Positions 45,331 to 55,740 of a stretch of 64,000 nt of DNA are shown here, one piece after another. The position numbers were made by a program, and so were the translations under genes. Below the pieces are notes generated by a model that saw nothing but the letters and a program-made list of their open reading frames with translations, was not told where the DNA came from and ran no database searches. Positions within the stretch are counted from its first letter, which is position 1. Each line of letters begins with the position of its first letter. This DNA comes from Orobanche coerulescens (lineage: Eukaryota > Streptophyta > Magnoliopsida > Lamiales > Orobanchaceae): contig CM065804.1 in assembly GCA_033398695.1 (NCBI GenBank), positions 123,499,501-123,563,500 on the forward strand, read 5' to 3'.

Positions 45331-47229
45331 CTATGGTGGAAGTACCTCTAACATACGTAACGTCATCGGCTTCCGGCTCAACGCATCAGCCACTACGTTA
45401 GCCTTACCCGGATGATAAAGTATCTCGAGGTCGTAATCTTTAATTAGCTCCAACCACCTACGCTGCCTCATATTCAACTCTTTCTGACTGAAGATATACT
45501 TCAAGCTCTTGTGATCCGTAAAAATCCTACACGACGACCCATAGAGATAATGCCTCCAGATCTTTAAGGCGAAAATGACCGCAGCTAACTCCAAATCGTG
45601 CGTAGGGTAATTCGCCTCATATGGTTTCAACTGGCGGGATGCATAAGCAATAACCCTATCTCTCTGCATCAAAACGCATCCGAGTCCGAGGCCTGAAGCA
45701 TCACAATATACCACGAAATCTTCGTTCCCCTGAGGCAACGCTAACACGGGTGCGGTAGTTAGTCGTCTCTTCAACTCGTCAAAACTACTCTGTCGGTCTG
45801 CAGTCCACTCGAATTTCTGAGTCTTCTGGAGAAACTGAGTGAGTGGTCTAGAGATTTTTGAAAACACCTCAACAAATCTACGGTAATAGCCGGCGAGACC
45901 CAGAAAAGTCCTCACCTCCTTCACATTCTTAGGCGGCTCCCAAGCCATCACTGCCTCTATCTTCTGCGGATCTACCCGAACTCCCTCTGCTGAAATCACA
46001 TGCCCGAGGAACATCACTTCCTCGAGCCAAAACTCACACTTAGAGAACTTCGCATACAACTGCTCAGCTCTCAAAATGTCTAAAACAATCCGGAGATGTA
46101 AGGCGTGCTCCTCCCGACTCCGTGAATAGATCAGAATGTCATCGATAAAGACGACTACGAATTTGTCCAGATACTCAATAAAAACTTTGTTCATCAACTG
46201 CATGAACACTGCTGGGGCATTGGTTATCCCGAAAGGCATAACCACAAACTCGTAATGGCCATATCTCGTCCGAAAGGCAGCTTTCGGTATATCGCTGTCC
46301 CGAATCCTCAACTGGTAGTAGCCCGATCGCAAATCAATCTTCGAAAAGACTGTTGCCCCCAGAAGCTGATCGAACAAGTCGTCAATCCGGGGCAAAGGGT
46401 ATTTATTTTTGATGGTCAACTTGTTTAATTCTCGATAATCGATGCATAAACGAAGCAATCCATCCTTCTTCTTAACAAAAAGTACAGGCGCACCCCAAGG
46501 CGATGTGCTCGGTCGAATATACCCTTTATCTAACAAATCTCCCAACTAATTCTTCAACTCTAGCATCTTCGACGGTGCCATACGGTACGGTGCTCGAGAA
46601 ATAGGGGCCGCATTCGGCTTAAGATCAATAGGAAACTCCACCTCTCGATGTGGTGGTAATCCCGGCAAGTCATCCGGAAATACGTCGGGATACTCGCTAA
46701 CAACTGGAATCGACGATATGTCAACCCCACCACCTTCTGCCTGCAGGGCGAAACACCAGTAGCCGATACAACCCTGGTTCAGAAATTTCATCGCCTTCAA
46801 GACGCTAATCACACTCCCCGATCTACCCGGCTTACAACCGACGAGAGTATGCTCGGTTCTGTCCTCGGCCACTATCGAGATGGTTCGAGTCCGATAGTTC
46901 ATAATAGCACCGTGACGATTCAACCAATCGTCCCCGAGGATCAAATCCTCACCTTTAAGGTCTATAACAATGAGATTCGAGGGCCAATCTCGGTTCCCGA
47001 TCCTCACTGGGCAATCCCTAACCTCCCGATCCCCAACCATACGATCCCCGCTGGGCGTACTCACTACAAATGGCTCACACTCAAACAAGCAGTCAAAACC
47101 AATACGACTCACACAATCCGATGCAATAAAGGAATGGGTAGCACCCGAATCAAAAAGCACTGAAACTGGATGAGTAAGGATTTGAGTGGTACCTGACGCC
47201 ACCGGAACGTCTGCCTCCTCTGTGTGCCT
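45331..47229 (-). pseudogene. Element D protease, reverse transcriptase and RNase H
   Basis: The protease has VLFDSGATHSF (DSG near 47151) and [15 protein letters not shown] has [16 protein letters not shown], then a TAG at 46546-46548 where E reads CAG, then [40 protein letters not shown] and FIDDILIYS (about 46138-46149). RNase H has [48 protein letters not shown] and VADALSRK with all acidic residues. Everything is in one frame apart from the TAG. A second TAG (45331-45333) again replaces a CAG seen in E. Confidence 0.93.
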
Positions 47230-48421
47230 CATCGTCTGATCAGGGGGTGGCGAACCCGAACTCGAGGCTGCGCGGCGATCCGGCTGACCCCGTCCCCTAC
47301 CACGGCCCGAACTCTGCGGAACATGAGTAGCTGGAGTGCTGTGATCCCTCTGATCGGTAGTGGTAGTCATAACTCTAACAGCCCTGGTGGCCCTCTCACA
47401 ATGAGTCGCCCGATGCCCGGTCTGCCCGCAAGTGAAGCAAGTAACTGAAGGAAAAGGGCAATCCTTCATCAAATGCGCATATTGGTTGCAGTTAAAACAA
47501 ACCTTGCCACCAGAAGCAACGGACTGAACTGAACGGTTACCCTGAGATCCCCCAGCCTGGTGAAACGGTCTCTTCCCAGGTGTAGGGGCAGACTGTGCTC
47601 TCGAAAATCGGCCACTCTTTCCAGCTGAGAAACTGCCAACTGTTTTTTGTTTCTTGGCCTCGGCACCCAACTCTGATTCCGGTGCGTCCATCTCGATCGC
47701 TAAAGCGCGATCCTGATACTCCTTCAAAGTGGCACACATGAGCGGTGCCATACTCTGTCTGATATGCGGTTTCATGCGCATATTAAAGTAATGGATTTTA
47801 TCAGCCTCCGTCCTCACTTGATCTCTCACGAAACCCAACTACTGATTGTAAGTAATGATGGCCTGAGAAATAGGCACATTCTGAGGTGTAGCGGTGAAGA
47901 ACTCCACAATTCTGCGCTCCTTAACTGGCGGTGGACAATATTCTGCTTCCATAGCAGCCTTGAATTCCTCCCAAGTAGCTCGACGGTCTCTGGGCATAAC
48001 GGCCTCCCACCATTCCGCAACTTCCTTATCCAGGAGGTACTGGCCAATATGTACCCTCCTGTCTTCGGGACAAGCTACGGCATCGAAGGTTCTGGACAAC
48101 TGAAAGAGCCAATTCTCCCAATCGAGGGAGTCAGAAGATCCGGAGAAACGAGGTGGGTGCATCTTAGTCACCGTCTGAAGCCACTTACTAGCTTCCTCTC
48201 CCGGTGTCGGGGGAGGATTACAGCGTCCACCACAGGCTATCTCGAGTAAGTTGGGTTACTAGCTGTGAAATCTGGCGGTAGCCAGTGTCGGCATTATTAC
48301 CCGGCAGTCTTGAGTGAGAGGTGAGTCGCAGAGGGCGAGAAAGTGAGCCCTCTTCATTATCAGCACCCCGACCACGGCCTCGGCCGCATCCCCTAGCCGG
48401 TCTACCACGACCTCTCAACAT
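47230..48421 (-). pseudogene. Element D gag
   Basis: The Met at 48419-48421 opens MLRGRGRPARGCGRGRGRG. A frame break follows near 48175-48225, caused by several small indels relative to E. The capsid (KMHPPRFSGSSDSLDWENWL, RTFDAVACPEDRRVHIGQYL, WEEFKAAMEAEYCPP) is followed by a TAG at 47839-47841, then VRDQVRTEADKIHYFNMRMK. Two zinc knuckles follow: CFNCNQYAHLMKDC (about 47458-47499) and CFTCGQTGHRATHC (about 47398-47439). The first knuckle has Ala in place of the usual Gly before His. There is no gag stop before the protease, so Gag-Pol was a single frame. Confidence 0.92.
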
Positions 48422-48664
48422 ACTGAAGGAAAAATGAAAAGAATAAGATCAGAAAGATTCACAATTCACAAAGTTGGCAACACAAGTCACAATTCCGAAC
48501 AACGCAAGAAAACGAATTACAGAAATATAAGAGTTCGAGGAGACTTACAGCCACGGGTCACACGAAAAGACGGTAGCATGATGATATTAGGCTCAACGGC
48601 CCGACTCTAACAGCCTTGGCGCAGGACCCAAAATTCACCGACAGCCTAGGTATTCAAAACCTAA
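48422..48664 (-). other. Element D leader
   Basis: About 240 bp between the primer site and the gag Met. No other features seen. Confidence 0.6.
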
Positions 48665-48676
48665 GCTCTGATACCA
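48665..48676 (-). other. Element D primer binding site
   Basis: The minus strand reads TGGTATCAGAGC then TTAGG, a perfect initiator-Met match, 4 bp from the LTR. Confidence 0.93.
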
Positions 48677-48680
48677 TAAA

Positions 48681-50827
48681 TGTAAAACCCCAATTCACAA
48701 ATGGGACATTACCCGCCGTAGAACCCTCGTGAGGTCTACCAGGCTAACACATGACACATAAACCACAATGTAATTCCAAATGATGCACTCAAAAAGTAAG
48801 TAAGGCCGTGGCCTCGGCCAAAACAATTTTAACGGAGTACATGAACATAAGATAAATACCAATTCGTTACCCACGCAGGGGACTTAAACCAAGTTTAAAA
48901 GTAGACAGTCTAACTCCAGTACTCGACAAATGCAATGACAAAACATAAAAATACAGACTCGAGCCACATCATCAAGCTAGCCCATCCTTTGCGTGCCTGT
49001 CCCTTGCCTGCTCCTCAGCTCTCCCGGTACCTGAAATGCATAAGACGCATTTCCCCCATTTAAGGGGTTAGCATTCGAATAGCTAGTGCAAGTACACAAT
49101 TACACAACATTATATACAAGTACGAATTTTACACAATCACCTCATTCAGAAATCATTTGCCATAAATATTCCGGAATACTACATTGGCAATCAAATCAGT
49201 TTCAATCATCACGATATCACATAGTCACAACTGGTATCCCATGGCCGTACCCCTTAGTATCGACCCCCAGACATCCCGTCGAACACTCCGGGTGGGATAC
49301 CACTTCCGCGGCCGTACCCCTTAGTATCGACCCCCAGACATCCCGTCGAACACTCCGGGTGGAAGTTCAACCACACACGCACCCAAGTCTACTTCCGCGG
49401 TCGTACCCCTTAGTATCGACCCCCAGACATCCCGTCGGACACTCCGGGTGGAAGGAACACAACTCACGCACTCGAAAATCATAATTCATCAATCATTTCG
49501 AAAACACAACGTACATAACGAAATGTAATACATGTACTTGCCTTTCGGTCCGAACAATCCTCTCAATTCCGACCCTAACAAAATAATGATATACAACCAA
49601 TCTCAACATCATGAATACGAAGAAATTCATCCTAGTTCTACCCGTTGGGACAATTCATCGAACAACACGAGTGCATATGGAGTTGAAGTCGGTCAATGGT
49701 GTAATAACGGGATTTCATCCCATCCAATAACAAGGGAATCAAGGATCACGAGTAAACTATCGAAATCTAACAACAACTTCGGTTAAATCGGATTAAAAAG
49801 CAAGATCACCACCAAACCCTCCCCAAATTCATACTAGGGTTATAGGAGATCTTACCTTGAATCAAAGCCGAACAATAGATGATTTGGTGTTGTGGTGATG
49901 ATATGATGTTAAGTTATACTTCCCAAACGGTGTTTGGATGAAAAATCTGATGAACCCTCGCCTTGGAAAATCGCCCCGACGTGAAGAAGAGAAGAGGAAA
50001 GAGAAAATGAGTGAATTTATTAAAAAGCAGATTATAGGTTGGCTTTCTGTGTGCAGCCCGGCCCGAAGTGTGCCGCGGCACGGGGCAAAAATTCAGCCCG
50101 GTGATCGGCGGGCCGCTGTGTGCCGGCCCGGCCGAAGTGTGCCGCGGCGGTGACTCGGCATTGTGCCGCGGCCTGCCGGCATGTGCCGCGGCACAAGATA
50201 CAGAAGGTTTGGCCGATAAGTGCAACACGAGTGTGCCGCGGCCCGGCCGGCCAGTGCCGCGGCACACGGTCTGACTGCTCGGCGGCCGGACAATGTGTGT
50301 GCCGCGGCGCCTGATCCTTGTCTTGTGACCCACACCCCCCTTGGGTCCCAAAATGATGAAAAATGATCCGGGAAGAGAATAAAAGCAATAGGAATCGATA
50401 TTGGGGCAACAATAACACGAATAGGAAGTACGGAAACCCCAAAACGATCTGAGGTACACAACCAAAATCGAACAAGGAACAAATTCCCTAAACTTCTAGG
50501 AAATTACAAAAATGGCCCAAACATCCGAAAATCACGATACAACGTCGGATTAACAATCCGAAACTCACAACATGCTCTACTAAACCACACGGACTCATGG
50601 AAATAGGAAAATGACGAAATCGAATGAGTTTAACGAGAGTCGAATACACATGCGATAAAATATAACTCAAGATGAAATTACGTAAAAACATCATCGAGAC
50701 TCATTCCAACGGAGAAACTCCAAGAACTAAATAGATTCAGAATTCCAAAACAGTGCCAAGCGAGTTGTCCGAAACGAATATACACCGAAAATAGAAATTA
50801 TCAAAAATAGAAAACACGGATATTACA
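48681..50827 (-). repeat. Element D 5' LTR (right)
   Basis: 2147 bp, TGTAAAACCC to GATATTACA, with the same modules as the left LTR: U5 stem-loop 48718-48739, tandem array 49233-49455, palindrome cluster about 50045-50320. Most of it is nearly identical to 41545-43771. Differences concentrate in the palindrome cluster. Confidence 0.93.
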
Positions 50828-51948
50828 GTTTTCGGATAATTCTGATAGAGGGTACACAGGTTACGGAGGAAAATTGAGGCGGCCCATTTTTTGGATATTT
50901 TTCATAATTTGTCCCTATGGATTTATAAAATTGAATACACATTTATTTGAGGTCATCCGGAGCCGAACTGGGATGATACGACTGGAACTCGATTTTAGGA
51001 TGATTCTAGTAGGGACGGGTTATGGAGAAAAATCGAAGTGGCCCTTTTATGAATATTTTTTTCCAGAATTTGTCCCTATGGATTTATAAAATTGAATACG
51101 CATTTATTTGAGGTCATCCGGAGCCAAGCCGGAGCTGATACGACTGGAACTCGGTTTTTAAAAAAATTCTCATAGGGGGTAGTACACGGGTTATGGAGGA
51201 AAATCGAGGCGGCCCGTTTTTTGTATATATTTTTTCATAATTTGTCCCTATGGATTTATAAAATTGAATACGCGTTTATTTGAGGTCATCGAGAGCCGAA
51301 CTAGAGCTGATATGGCTGGAACTCGGTTTTCGGATAATTCTCATATGGACGGGTTATGGAGGAAAATCGAGGCAACCCTTTTATGGATATTTTTTCATAA
51401 TTTGTCCCTATGGATGTATAAACTTGAAAGCGCGTTTATTTGAGGTCATCCGGAGCCTAGCCAGAGCTGATACGGCTGGAACTCAGTTTTTGAAAAATTA
51501 TCATAGAGGGTAGTACACAGGTTATGGATGAGAATTGAGGTGGCCCATTTTTTGGATATTTTTTCATAATTTATCCCTATGGATTTATAAGATTGAATAT
51601 GCGTTTATTTGGGGTCATCCGGAGCCGAATCGGAGCTGATACGACTGAAACTCGTTTTTGGGATAATTCTCATAGGGGTGGGTGGTACACGGGTTATGGA
51701 GGAAAATCGAGGCAGCCCGTTTTTGGATATTTTTCATAATTTCTCCTTGTGGATTTATAGAATTGAATACGCGTTTATTTGGGTTCATCCGGACCCGAAT
51801 TGGAGCTGATATGGCAGGAACTGGGTTTTCGGATAATACCGTACACGAGTTATGGAGGAAAATCGAGGTGGCCTATTTTTTGATTTTTTTTCATAACTTG
51901 TCCCTATGGATTTATAAGATTGAATACGTGTTTATTTGAGGTCATCCG
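50828..51948 (+). repeat. Satellite array S5
   Basis: About 7 monomers, continuing S4 in phase after element D (GTTTTCGGATAATTC). It ends at GGTCATCCG where LTR fragment X' starts. Confidence 0.93.
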
Positions 51949-52014
51949 TGTAACACCCACAATCCGCTCAGGGATATTACACGCCGTAGAACCTTTCCTC
52001 AATGATCTACCAGG
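51949..52014 (-). repeat. LTR terminal fragment X' (66 bp)
   Basis: Starts TGTAACACCCACAATCCGC and carries the GGGATATTACACGCCGTAG signature and stem-loop (51986-52010) of the B-type LTR end. It stops at CTACCAGG, where the LTR of element E begins. The simplest reading is that E inserted into an LTR of another element, whose remainder has been lost or lies beyond E. Confidence 0.75.
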
Positions 52015-53330
52015 TGTAACACCCCAATTCTCAAATGGGACATTACACATCGTAGAACCCTCGTGAGGTCTACCAGGCTAACACATGACACATATTCAGT
52101 ACAGGAAAAATCCCAAAGACACAATCATTAATGTAAAAATGGGCCGCGGCCTCGGCCAAAACATTTTAATAGAAGTACGGGAAAGTATAAGTCGATACCA
52201 TGTCATTCCCCACGTAGGGGACTTTAACCGAATACAATAAAACCATTTAAATTCCAATACTCAGACAATATAAATGACCCAACATAATTAAATACTCGAG
52301 CCTCATAATCATGCCAACCCATCCTTTGCGTGCATGTCCCGTGCCTGCTCCTCAGCTCTCCCGGTACCTGAAATGCATAAGACGCATTTCCTCCATTTAA
52401 GGGGTTAGCATTCGAATAGCTAGTGCAAGTACACAATTACACAACATTATATACAAATACGATTTTTACACAATCATCTCAATCAGAAATCATTTGCATA
52501 AATATTCCGGAATACTACATTGGCAATCAAATCAGTTTTCAATCATCACGATATCACAAAATCACAACTGGTATCCCGTGGCCGTACCCCTTAGTATCGA
52601 CCCCCAGACATCCCGTCGAACGCTCTGGGTGGGATACCACTTCCGCGGCCGTGCCCCTTAGTATCGACCCCCATACATCCCGTCGAACGCTCTGGGTGGA
52701 AGGAACACAACTCACGCACCCGAAAACCACAATTCAACATTCACTTTGAAAACGTAACATACATAATGGAATGTAATACATGTACTTGCATTGGTTAACA
52801 CGACGTGAAGAAAAACGGTGAACGGAAAGGTTTTGGCCCGAATAATCTTCAAAAATCCGATCCTAACACAATAACGATAAACAACCAATCTTAAAACTAC
52901 GAAAACGTAGGAATACATCCTAGTTCTACCCACTGGAACAATTCGTCGAACATTACTAGGGTATCGTCGATTATAAGTGACGAACAATGGAAAAATCGGA
53001 GTTTAAAACCACAAATCCTCAATAAAAACAAAGGATTACAAGAACACGATTGAAATTTAGCAATAATCCATGACAATTCGGATTAAAAGAGTCAAATCAC
53101 AAGAAATCCCCAAAATTTCCCCAAAATCTCAAAACAAGGGTTTCAGGGATTCTTACCTTGATTCAGATGGTGGAAAATATTAAGAACTTGAAGAATTCAC
53201 GCAAGGAATGCACGGATGGTAGTGGATGATGATATTTGGTCGGAATCGGCCCTAACCCTCGTCTGGAATCGCTCAAAGCCAAAGAGAATAAGTAATGATG
53301 GAAAATGACGAAGTTGGGCTGTTGTTGTCC

Positions 53331-53345
53331 TATTTATATTAAATA
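53331..53345 (-). promoter_or_regulatory. Putative TATA box, element E 3' LTR
   Basis: The minus strand reads TATTTAATATAAATA, directly downstream of the palindrome cluster. The expected start is near 53313. Confidence 0.55.
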
Positions 53346-53347
53346 GA

Positions 53348-53640
53348 CTTAGCGCACGCTACGCACAAGAATTAGCGTGCGATAACGGGGTGTGGAAATA
53401 CAGTCAGCCTACTGTCCTCTCGTTAGCATACGCAAGCTAACAAGATTAGCGTGCGCTAATGCTAGGAATTAGCGTGCGTTAACGCTAAATTAGCATACGC
53501 TATCTGGTCCAGTACCGAAATACGGAACCTTCTGCCCAGTCTGCTGAAATCGTTAGCGCACGCTACGCACTCCAAGTTAGCATACGCTAACCACACAGCG
53601 ATAGCACACGCAAGGAAACCAGGAGTAGCGTGCGCTACTC
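53348..53640 (-). promoter_or_regulatory. TAGCGYRCGCTA palindrome cluster, element E U3
   Basis: About ten copies, such as TTAGCGCACGCTA, TTAGCGTGCGCTAA, GTTAGCATACGCTAAC and GAGTAGCGTGCGCTACTC, several with C-to-T changes in the core. It is the same core motif as element C, although the surrounding LTR sequence differs. Confidence 0.68.
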
Positions 53641-54157
53641 GAGCGGCGATCGATGCTTGTTCGATGCTGCTGCTGACAAAAAAAAGTCGAAATGCGAAGC
53701 AAGGCCAGAATCCAGAAACACAAACACGGAATATTCAAGACGACAGAGTTAAGCGCTGAAAGGAAATACATTTCCGACCACCGGAGAGTCCGTAATAGGA
53801 CAAAGAAAGTGAAATTCCCTAAACTTATGGAAAATTACAAAAATGGCCCAAGTGCCCGAAATCACGATACGATGTCGGATTAACAGACCGAAAGTTTCAA
53901 CACGACCAACTCAACCATACAAACTTATGCAAACCAAGAAACAACGAAAACGAACGAGTTTTACGAGAATCGGACGTACATGCGACAAGATATAATTCAA
54001 GATAAAATTACGTAAAAACATCCTCGAAACTCGACCAAACGGAATAACTCCAAGAACAAAATAGGTTCAGAATCCCAAAACAGTAACAAGCGAGTCATCC
54101 GAAATGAACATATCCCAAAAATAGAAATCACCAAAAATAGAAAGTACGGATATTACA

Positions 54158-54194
54158 CTCTCTCCCCCTAAAAATAAGTTTCATCCCGAAACTT
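54158..54194 (-). other. Element E polypurine tract and pre-PPT inverted repeat
   Basis: The minus strand reads TTTTTAGGGGGAGAGAG beside the LTR. AAGTTTC-GGGAT-GAAACTT at 54176-54194 precedes it. Confidence 0.78.
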
Positions 54195-54204
54195 ACAACG
54201 CGAA

Positions 54205-55740
54205 TTACTCGGGGTACCTCGACTGCATACTCTCTTCCGTCTCCCATGTGGCTTCCTCGGATCCATGCCTCGACCATTGAACTTTAACCAAAGGAATGGT
54301 TTTGTGTCGAAGTTGCTTCACCCGATGCTCTAAAATCTGAATCGGCCTCTCCTCGATGGTAATGTCAGGTCCCAACTCGATCTCTCCGAAACCAATAACA
54401 TGGCTAGGGTTCGGCACGTACTTCCTAAGCTGGGAAACATGAAATACATTATGCACGTGACTCAGGGACGGCAGCAAGCCTAACCGATAGGCAAGCTCTC
54501 CAACTCTCTCTAAAATCTCGAACGATCCAATATATCTCGGACTAAGTTTACCCTTCTGACCGAAACGATAAACTCCCCACGTCGGTGACACCTTAAGCAA
54601 GACATGATCTCCCACCTCAAACTCCAACGGCCGGTGACGCGTATCGGCATAAGACTTCTGCCGACTCTGGGCCGACAACAACCTATCGCGAATTAGAGCA
54701 ATCTTCTCTCTCGTCTCAACTACTATATCGGGCTCGGTACCAATCAGATCGGATGCATCGTCCCAACACAACAGCGATCTGCACCTCCTCCCATACAATG
54801 CCTCAAACGGTGCCATTTTGATCGAGGCGTGCCAACTATTGTTGTACGTAAACTCGATCAACGGCAAGTGCGACTCCCAATCATCCTTCCAATCCAAGGC
54901 ACATGCTCTCAACATATCCTCCAGCGTCTGGATCGTCCGCTCTGACTGCCCGTCAGTCTGAGGGTGGTAAGACGTACTGAGTCTCAACTCAGTCCCCAAA
55001 GCTCGATGAACAGCTTGCCAAAAATGTGATACAAACTGGCCATCTCGATCCGAAACAATACTCCTAGGAGTCCCATGCAATCTCACGATCTCTGCAATAA
55101 ATACTCGTGCCAGCCTCTCCGGTCCCCAAGTGTCCTTAATACCCAGGAAATGAGCTGATTTGGTTATTCGATCGACAATAACTCAAATCATATTCATTCC
55201 AGTCCGAGTCCTAGGCATCCCGGTAATGAAATCCATAGAGATGTCTTCCCACTTCCATTTCGGAATGGGAAGTGGTCGTAGCAACCCCGCGGGCCGCTGA
55301 TGCTCAATCTTAACCTGCTGACAGGTCAAACACTTCGCCACAAACTCGCCAACGCCTGCCTTCAAATTGCTCCACCAGTAGTTACTCCTCACATCCTTAT
55401 ACATTTTACTCGTACTAGGATGTATGGAGTAAGGCGTAGTATGAGCCTCACTCAAAATCTTCTGCCTCAACTCAATGTCATTCGGTACACATAATCTGCC
55501 GCGAAACCTCAAAACGCCATCCTCCTGAACTACAAATCCAGGGGCCTTTCCCTTCCTCACATCCTCCCTCAATTGGACTAAAAACGGATCATCATACTGT
55601 TTCGCCTTGATATTATCAGTCAAGGTCGAAGTGATCTCCAATGCACATAACTGACCCTGAACTCTCTGAACCCAAACCTCGATATTCTGACAAATCAAAT
55701 CCCGCTGGATCCTGCTCTGTGATGTAAGTGCCTCTAACAT
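54205..55740 (-). pseudogene. Element E integrase and chromodomain
   Basis: One frame with a single internal stop, TGA at 55183-55185 where D has TGG (MNMIWVIVDR). Zinc region: AHTTPYSIHPSTSKMYKD and [16 protein letters not shown]. Core: SIVSDRDGQF and SERTIQTLEDMLRAC. GPY/F-like part: RYIGSFEILERVGELAYRL. Chromodomain-like end: LVKVQWSRHG, EATWETEESM. The frame ends at TAA (54205-54207) after RYPE, three residues earlier than in D. The first catalytic Asp segment sits just after the TGA. Confidence 0.9.

Larger units (their letters stand above)
41545..50827 (-). mobile_element. Element D: near-intact Ty3/gypsy chromovirus
   Basis: A 9283 bp element with exact 5 bp target duplications GTTTT (41540-41544 and 50828-50832). 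The primer site at 48665-48676 and polypurine tract at 43772-43788 give minus orientation. Gag-Pol is one frame from about 48171 to 43807 except for four stop codons, with a frame break in the gag N-terminus. It is the best-preserved element in the window and is very close to E in coding sequence, though the LTR U3 parts differ. Confidence 0.94.
52015..54157 (-). repeat. Element E 3' LTR (left, complete)
   Basis: 2143 bp, TGTAACACCC to GATATTACA. Modules: U5 stem-loop 52052-52073, two-copy tandem array 52569-52701, TATA-like box 53331-53345, palindrome cluster 53348-53640. Confidence 0.92.
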
